A DNA stretch of 64,000 nucleotides, from NCBI RefSeq assembly GCF_003815915.1, contig NZ_CP033929.1, positions 1,426,001-1,490,000 of the forward strand, read 5' to 3'. The position numbers were made by a program, and so were the translations under genes. The first letter of the stretch is position 1. Each line of letters opens with the position of its first letter. Below the pieces are notes generated by a model. It saw only the letters and a program-made list of their open reading frames with translations. It made no database searches and was not told the origin of the DNA. Of this stretch, positions 60,624-64,000 are shown in pieces. Source of the DNA: Chryseobacterium indoltheticum (lineage in GTDB: Bacteria > Bacteroidota > Bacteroidia > Flavobacteriales > Weeksellaceae).

Positions 60624-61346
60624 TTATGTAAAAAAAAGGGAAACTGTAGTGCCTTTATTTTCGGCGGAAATGATTTGGATGTTTCCATGCAGCAAGGATA
60701 TGAAATTTTTAACGATTTTCAAACTTAATCCGGCTCCTTTCTCGCCAGCAGTACCTTGAAATACGGGGTTATCATAGCTGAAGATTGTCGATAAATATTT
60801 TTCGTTCATTCCCGTTCCGAAGTCGATCACATTAAGTATGACCTGATCACCTGATGTAACTTCCTGTAAATAAATATCTTGCCCCGGCAAAGAGTATTTG
60901 ATCGCATTGTTGAAAATTTTGTCTAAAACATATTCGAGCAACAAGCGATCGGTTGTAAGAAATGAATCGGATTCTCCTTTAAAATAAAATTTGATGCTTT
61001 TTTCTTTTAATTTAGCAGCGTATTTTTCTTCTAAATGGTAAAAAAGATCCATCACCATAATTTTCACAGGTTTAATCTTAAATTCCCCGTATTGTGTTTT
61101 TAGCCAGGCGGTGCTATCCTGAACACTTTGCAGATTCTTCCGGGCATCGCTTTTTACCTGCGGCAACAATTTAAAAAAATCTTCCTCACTTATAGTTTTT
61201 TGCTCCAACGCTTCTATAAGCCACAGAAAATTTCCAAACAGTTCTTTTGAATCATGAGACAATATCGAGATGAGTCCGTTCTTAAAACTGATTTCGTTTT
61301 CCAGTTTTTCGATTTTTAATTGTAGTTCGTTGACAAGGTTATTCAT
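60624..61346 (-). CDS. Soluble sensor histidine kinase
   Basis: A 240-residue kinase without membrane segment or recognised sensor domain. A short coiled-coil (ELQLKIEKLENEISFKNG) precedes the dimerisation helix with the phospho-acceptor His in ISILSHDSKELF (near residue 30). The HATPase domain shows IFNNAIKYSLP (N box), VIDFGTGMNEKYL (G1) and GEKGAGLSLKIVKNF (G2). It may take signals from, or pass phosphate to, the hybrid kinase upstream and act on the NarL-type regulator downstream. Confidence 0.88.
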   Translation of the reverse strand: MNNLVNELQLKIEKLENEISFKNGLISILSHDSKELFGNFLWLIEALEQKTISEEDFFKLLPQVKSDARKNLQSVQDSTAWLKTQYGEFKIKPVKIMVMDLFYHLEEKYAAKLKEKSIKFYFKGESDSFLTTDRLLLEYVLDKIFNNAIKYSLPGQDIYLQEVTSGDQVILNVIDFGTGMNEKYLSTIFSYDNPVFQGTAGEKGAGLSLKIVKNFISLLHGNIQIISAENKGTTVSLFFT

Positions 61347-61406
61347 AAATTCAGTATCAATACTTTAAAAAATAGACTCCGGTATTTTTTCAGCATGGTT
61401 TATTAC

Positions 61407-63452
61407 TTATTTTTTTTCGATTTCTATACCAAACCATTTTTGAATCATATCAGACAGGATTTGTTTTAATAAAGGTTTGGTTAAAAAGTCTGACATTCCT
61501 GCTTGCAGACACTTTTCTTTCTCACCAGGAAAACTTCCTGCCGTTAGTGCAATAATAGGTATTTCTGTATTTTTTTCCAAGGCTCTTATTTTCTGAGTTG
61601 CTTCAATACCATTGAGATGAGGCATCTGAATATCCATTAAAATAAGATCAGGACTATCTTTTTGGTATTTTTCAACCGCTTCATTGCCATCTTTTGCCTC
61701 GATGATCAAAGCTTGAGGAATAATATCCTTTAAAAAAGTTTTGGTAAGAAGTAAATTGATAGCATTATCCTCAGCAATTAAAATTTTTATTTCGCGCTTA
61801 CTCACTTCACTTGCGACAGTTTTTATTTTCTCCGGTTCTTTCTTTTCAGAACTCTTTAAGGTGGATAAAAGCTGGTACATCTGTTTCATACGAATCGGTT
61901 TTACGAGTCGGTTTTCTATTTCTAATTCGTCACATGCTTCCTGTAAATTAGTATCATCGGAAGAGCTGCACAAAACAAAATAGGGCGCTGCATGAGTGAC
62001 GTCGGGAATGATATCCTTCATTTTCCTAATGGTTTCAATGCCATCCATAATAGGCATGTGATAATCCATAATGATCACATCGAATTCAGACTTCTCCATG
62101 ATCATTAGCAAAGCCTTCAGCCCGCTATCGCATTCCGTTACTTCGATATTTTTTCGTTTCAGCATCCTTTTCAGGATTTTTCGGTTGTTTTCATTATCGT
62201 CAACAATCAAAACTCTCTTAATATCAGTGAAGCTTACATCATGTTCCTCTTCCTCTGTATCAAACTGAATATCAAAGAAAAAATCACTGCCTTTTCCCTG
62301 ATCGCTTTCGACTTGTAAAACACTGCCGGCAAGTGCCAAGATTTGGTTCGAAATGGTAAGTCCCAAACCAGTACCACCATATCTTTTAGTAATACTGCCA
62401 TCTTCCTGTGAAAAAGCATTGAAAATCTCAGCTTGTTTTTCACTGTTAATTCCAATACCTGTATCGCGAACTCCAAACCGGATTTGTTTTTTTCCTTCTT
62501 CTAAATCATCTAAAACTTTAGCATATAAAGTAATCTCACCTTCCTCGGTAAATTTTATAGCGTTACTCAAAAGATTGACGAAAACCTGTTTTAAGCGCAT
62601 CTCATCAGTCCATATATATCTAGGAATGGTGTCGTCAATATCGATGAGCATTTCTAATTGCTTATTAGTATTACTGTACGCAACAATATTGAAGGCTTCT
62701 GAAACCATTTCCTCGACCTCTACTTTGTCGAGGTTTAGCTTCAGTTTTTGCTGTTCTAATTTTGAGAAGTCTAAAATATCGTTGATGATGCTGTGTAAAG
62801 AAACTCCCGATTGATTGATAATTTCCAAATACTGTCTCTGTGTTTCGTCCAGATTGGTATCCAAAAGGAGCTCTGTAAAGCCGATTATACCATTTAACGG
62901 GGTTCTGATCTCATGGCTCATATTGGCCACAAACTCCGATTTTAAAACATAGGCTTTTTCTGCTAGCTCTTTTGCTTGCAAGATTTTATTCTCCACGTTT
63001 TTTCTTTCGGTGATGTCAACTTCATTTACCAAAAACCATTTCGACGCTTGGTTCACTATTTTATTGACGAAATCTTCCTCTGCTTTATCTAAATTTTTCG
63101 CTTCCCTGTCAAATAAATTTAAATGAGCGATAAGATTGTCCTCAAGACCCGGTATAGCATAACTTCTATGAAATTTAAATTCCGATTTCTTAAACTCATA
63201 AACCGAAGTTTGATCATCAAAAAGAAATTGAGGATTCTGAGGATATATCTGATTGGGGGACGCGTCACTGGAAGCGAGAACATAAACTTGTCCTTCCGAG
63301 GCAATACTCATGGTACAAATCTCCATATTAGCCATCTGAGCAGCTGCGAACACTAAAAAATCAAAAACATTTGAATATTTTTTTTTCAATGCATTTAATT
63401 TGTCACTATACTGCTGATCCGGCGATTGATTATTGCTATTAAAGTGGTCCAT
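61407..63452 (-). CDS. Hybrid histidine kinase with GAF-like input and two receivers
   Basis: A 681-residue cytoplasmic hybrid kinase: GAF-like N-terminal domain (about 1-150), coiled-coil, HisKA with [19 protein letters not shown] (His near 183), HATPase ([26 protein letters not shown]), receiver 1 ([12 protein letters not shown]; Asp in [13 protein letters not shown]) and receiver 2 ([12 protein letters not shown]; Asp in [13 protein letters not shown]). No Hpt domain is attached, so phosphate transfer to the downstream regulator would need another carrier. The N-terminal domain lacks membrane segments, suggesting a cytosolic signal. Confidence 0.92.
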   Translation of the reverse strand: MDHFNSNNQSPDQQYSDKLNALKKKYSNVFDFLVFAAAQMANMEICTMSIASEGQVYVLASSDASPNQIYPQNPQFLFDDQTSVYEFKKSEFKFHRSYAIPGLEDNLIAHLNLFDREAKNLDKAEEDFVNKIVNQASKWFLVNEVDITERKNVENKILQAKELAEKAYVLKSEFVANMSHEIRTPLNGIIGFTELLLDTNLDETQRQYLEIINQSGVSLHSIINDILDFSKLEQQKLKLNLDKVEVEEMVSEAFNIVAYSNTNKQLEMLIDIDDTIPRYIWTDEMRLKQVFVNLLSNAIKFTEEGEITLYAKVLDDLEEGKKQIRFGVRDTGIGINSEKQAEIFNAFSQEDGSITKRYGGTGLGLTISNQILALAGSVLQVESDQGKGSDFFFDIQFDTEEEEHDVSFTDIKRVLIVDDNENNRKILKRMLKRKNIEVTECDSGLKALLMIMEKSEFDVIIMDYHMPIMDGIETIRKMKDIIPDVTHAAPYFVLCSSSDDTNLQEACDELEIENRLVKPIRMKQMYQLLSTLKSSEKKEPEKIKTVASEVSKREIKILIAEDNAINLLLTKTFLKDIIPQALIIEAKDGNEAVEKYQKDSPDLILMDIQMPHLNGIEATQKIRALEKNTEIPIIALTAGSFPGEKEKCLQAGMSDFLTKPLLKQILSDMIQKWFGIEIEKK

Positions 63453-63479
63453 AGAGAAGAGTCTTTTTATAAGATATTG

Positions 63480-64000
63480 TTAAATTGCCGTAAAGCTATA
63501 ATAAACATTGATAGAGTAGGTCGTATTTTCTTTCCCGACCAAACTTTGGGCACCGGCAGATGGTATGGTGTATCGTACGTTCAGTTCGCGATCCAAAGCA
63601 GGTGTTCCGTTAAAGAGAATTTTTTGGGGAGTTTTGGATAAGGGAGCATTTACAGAACTTCCATCGATGCCAATTTGTAATATGTTGGAATTAATGTCGG
63701 TTTGCAGGCCGCCTTTCTTGAAATAATTTTCGTCAGATTTTACATACAGTTCAAAACTCTCATTATTGGACAAAATAATTTGGTTTGGAATCATTTGTGA
63801 CTGACCATTGGTGTATTGAGCAGCTGTATTAAAATTAAAGTTTACATTTCGCCCGGAACTGGGGATGGTGATCTCCGACCGAGGAAGCACCTTTAGCTGA
63901 ACAGCTGTATTTTGCAAACTGTTAATTGAATTATCTGTACTTATGGCATTAAAGTTCAATTCAAAAGTATAAGTTCCGGCTTCAAAAAAATTGTTCTTAA
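63480..64000 (-). CDS. C-terminal part of a beta-rich, probably secreted protein, cut by window edge
   Basis: The frame is open from the right edge to the stop at 63480, so only the last 173 codons are present. The sequence is rich in Asn, Ser, Thr and Ile with alternating hydrophobic positions (FEAGTYTFELNFNAIS; VNFNFNTAAQYTNGQSQ; ELNVRYTIPSAGAQSLVGK; YSINVYYSFTAI), as in extracellular or fimbrial-type beta sandwiches. I cannot assign a family. It ends 27 nt before the hybrid kinase gene on the same strand, so it may be co-transcribed with the phosphorelay. Confidence 0.7.
   Translation of the reverse strand, partial: KNNFFEAGTYTFELNFNAISTDNSINSLQNTAVQLKVLPRSEITIPSSGRNVNFNFNTAAQYTNGQSQMIPNQIILSNNESFELYVKSDENYFKKGGLQTDINSNILQIGIDGSSVNAPLSKTPQKILFNGTPALDRELNVRYTIPSAGAQSLVGKENTTYSINVYYSFTAI

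Noticed and set aside
62353..62814. 153-codon plus-strand frame opposite the hybrid kinase
   Set aside because: Lies over the HATPase and HisKA coding region; serine-rich low-complexity translation typical of antisense frames.

Overview
The window is a 64 kb piece of an AT-rich Bacteroidota chromosome, most likely Flavobacteriales of the Chryseobacterium/Weeksellaceae type. Supporting signs are the gliding lipoprotein GldD, a type IX secretion C-terminal sorting domain, Bacteroidota-type T6SS sheath proteins, TAnnTTTG (-7) promoter boxes close to start codons, the near absence of Shine-Dalgarno sequences, and dispersed palindromic intergenic repeats. No rRNA, tRNA, CRISPR array, integrase or intact transposase was seen. 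Assignments rest on reading the sequence; no database search was run.

Layout. 1-5.8 kb: housekeeping and transport (partial tyrS, ECF-type sigma factor, lipA, MFS exporter, STAS-like protein, FAD oxidoreductase). 6-14.4 kb: a cell-envelope block with a vWA protein, a DUF4139 protein, two SIMPL-like proteins and a LytS/LytT-type two-component operon (TPR sensor kinase, small exported protein, LytTR regulator). Three near-identical pairs of direct repeats with a 21-bp period lie upstream of the DUF4139 gene, the first SIMPL gene and between the second SIMPL gene and the kinase gene. They look like the operators of this LytTR regulator. 14.6-34.5 kb: mixed core genes (lipocalin, cinA, two M13 peptidases, tssB-tssC, mutY, gldD, a PfkB kinase, a SurA-like foldase, queG, an L,D-transpeptidase) plus an unlisted 26-residue very basic microprotein. 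34.6-42 kb: a GNAT gene divergent from a MocR-type regulator with duplicated operators, then a di-haem peroxidase, a PhoX-like T9SS cargo and an LRR protein.

42.2-58.9 kb: after corA, an almost entirely minus-strand stress island. It carries three MsrA-family proteins, MsrB, two CPGC redoxins, an AhpD-like protein, an RclA-like flavoprotein, an RclC-like DUF417 membrane protein, a cupin, a BCCT transporter, a GlcG/HbpS-like protein, a Cys-rich copper-storage-like protein, a hydrolase-OsmC fusion, an SDR, an aldo-keto reductase and an AraC regulator. The content resembles a Bacteroidota counterpart of the E. coli rclRABC reactive-chlorine response, coupled to methionine sulfoxide repair and copper handling. 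AraC-style paired repeats lie beside the regulator, and a shared ~30-bp block lies upstream of the msrB and aldo-keto reductase genes. A frameshifted GxxExxY nuclease-like gene, bracketed by two copies of a ~120-bp palindromic repeat, interrupts the run.

58.9-60 kb is gene-poor with decayed coding fragments. 60-64 kb holds a NarL-type regulator, a soluble histidine kinase and a hybrid kinase, then the C-terminal part of a beta-rich protein cut by the right edge.
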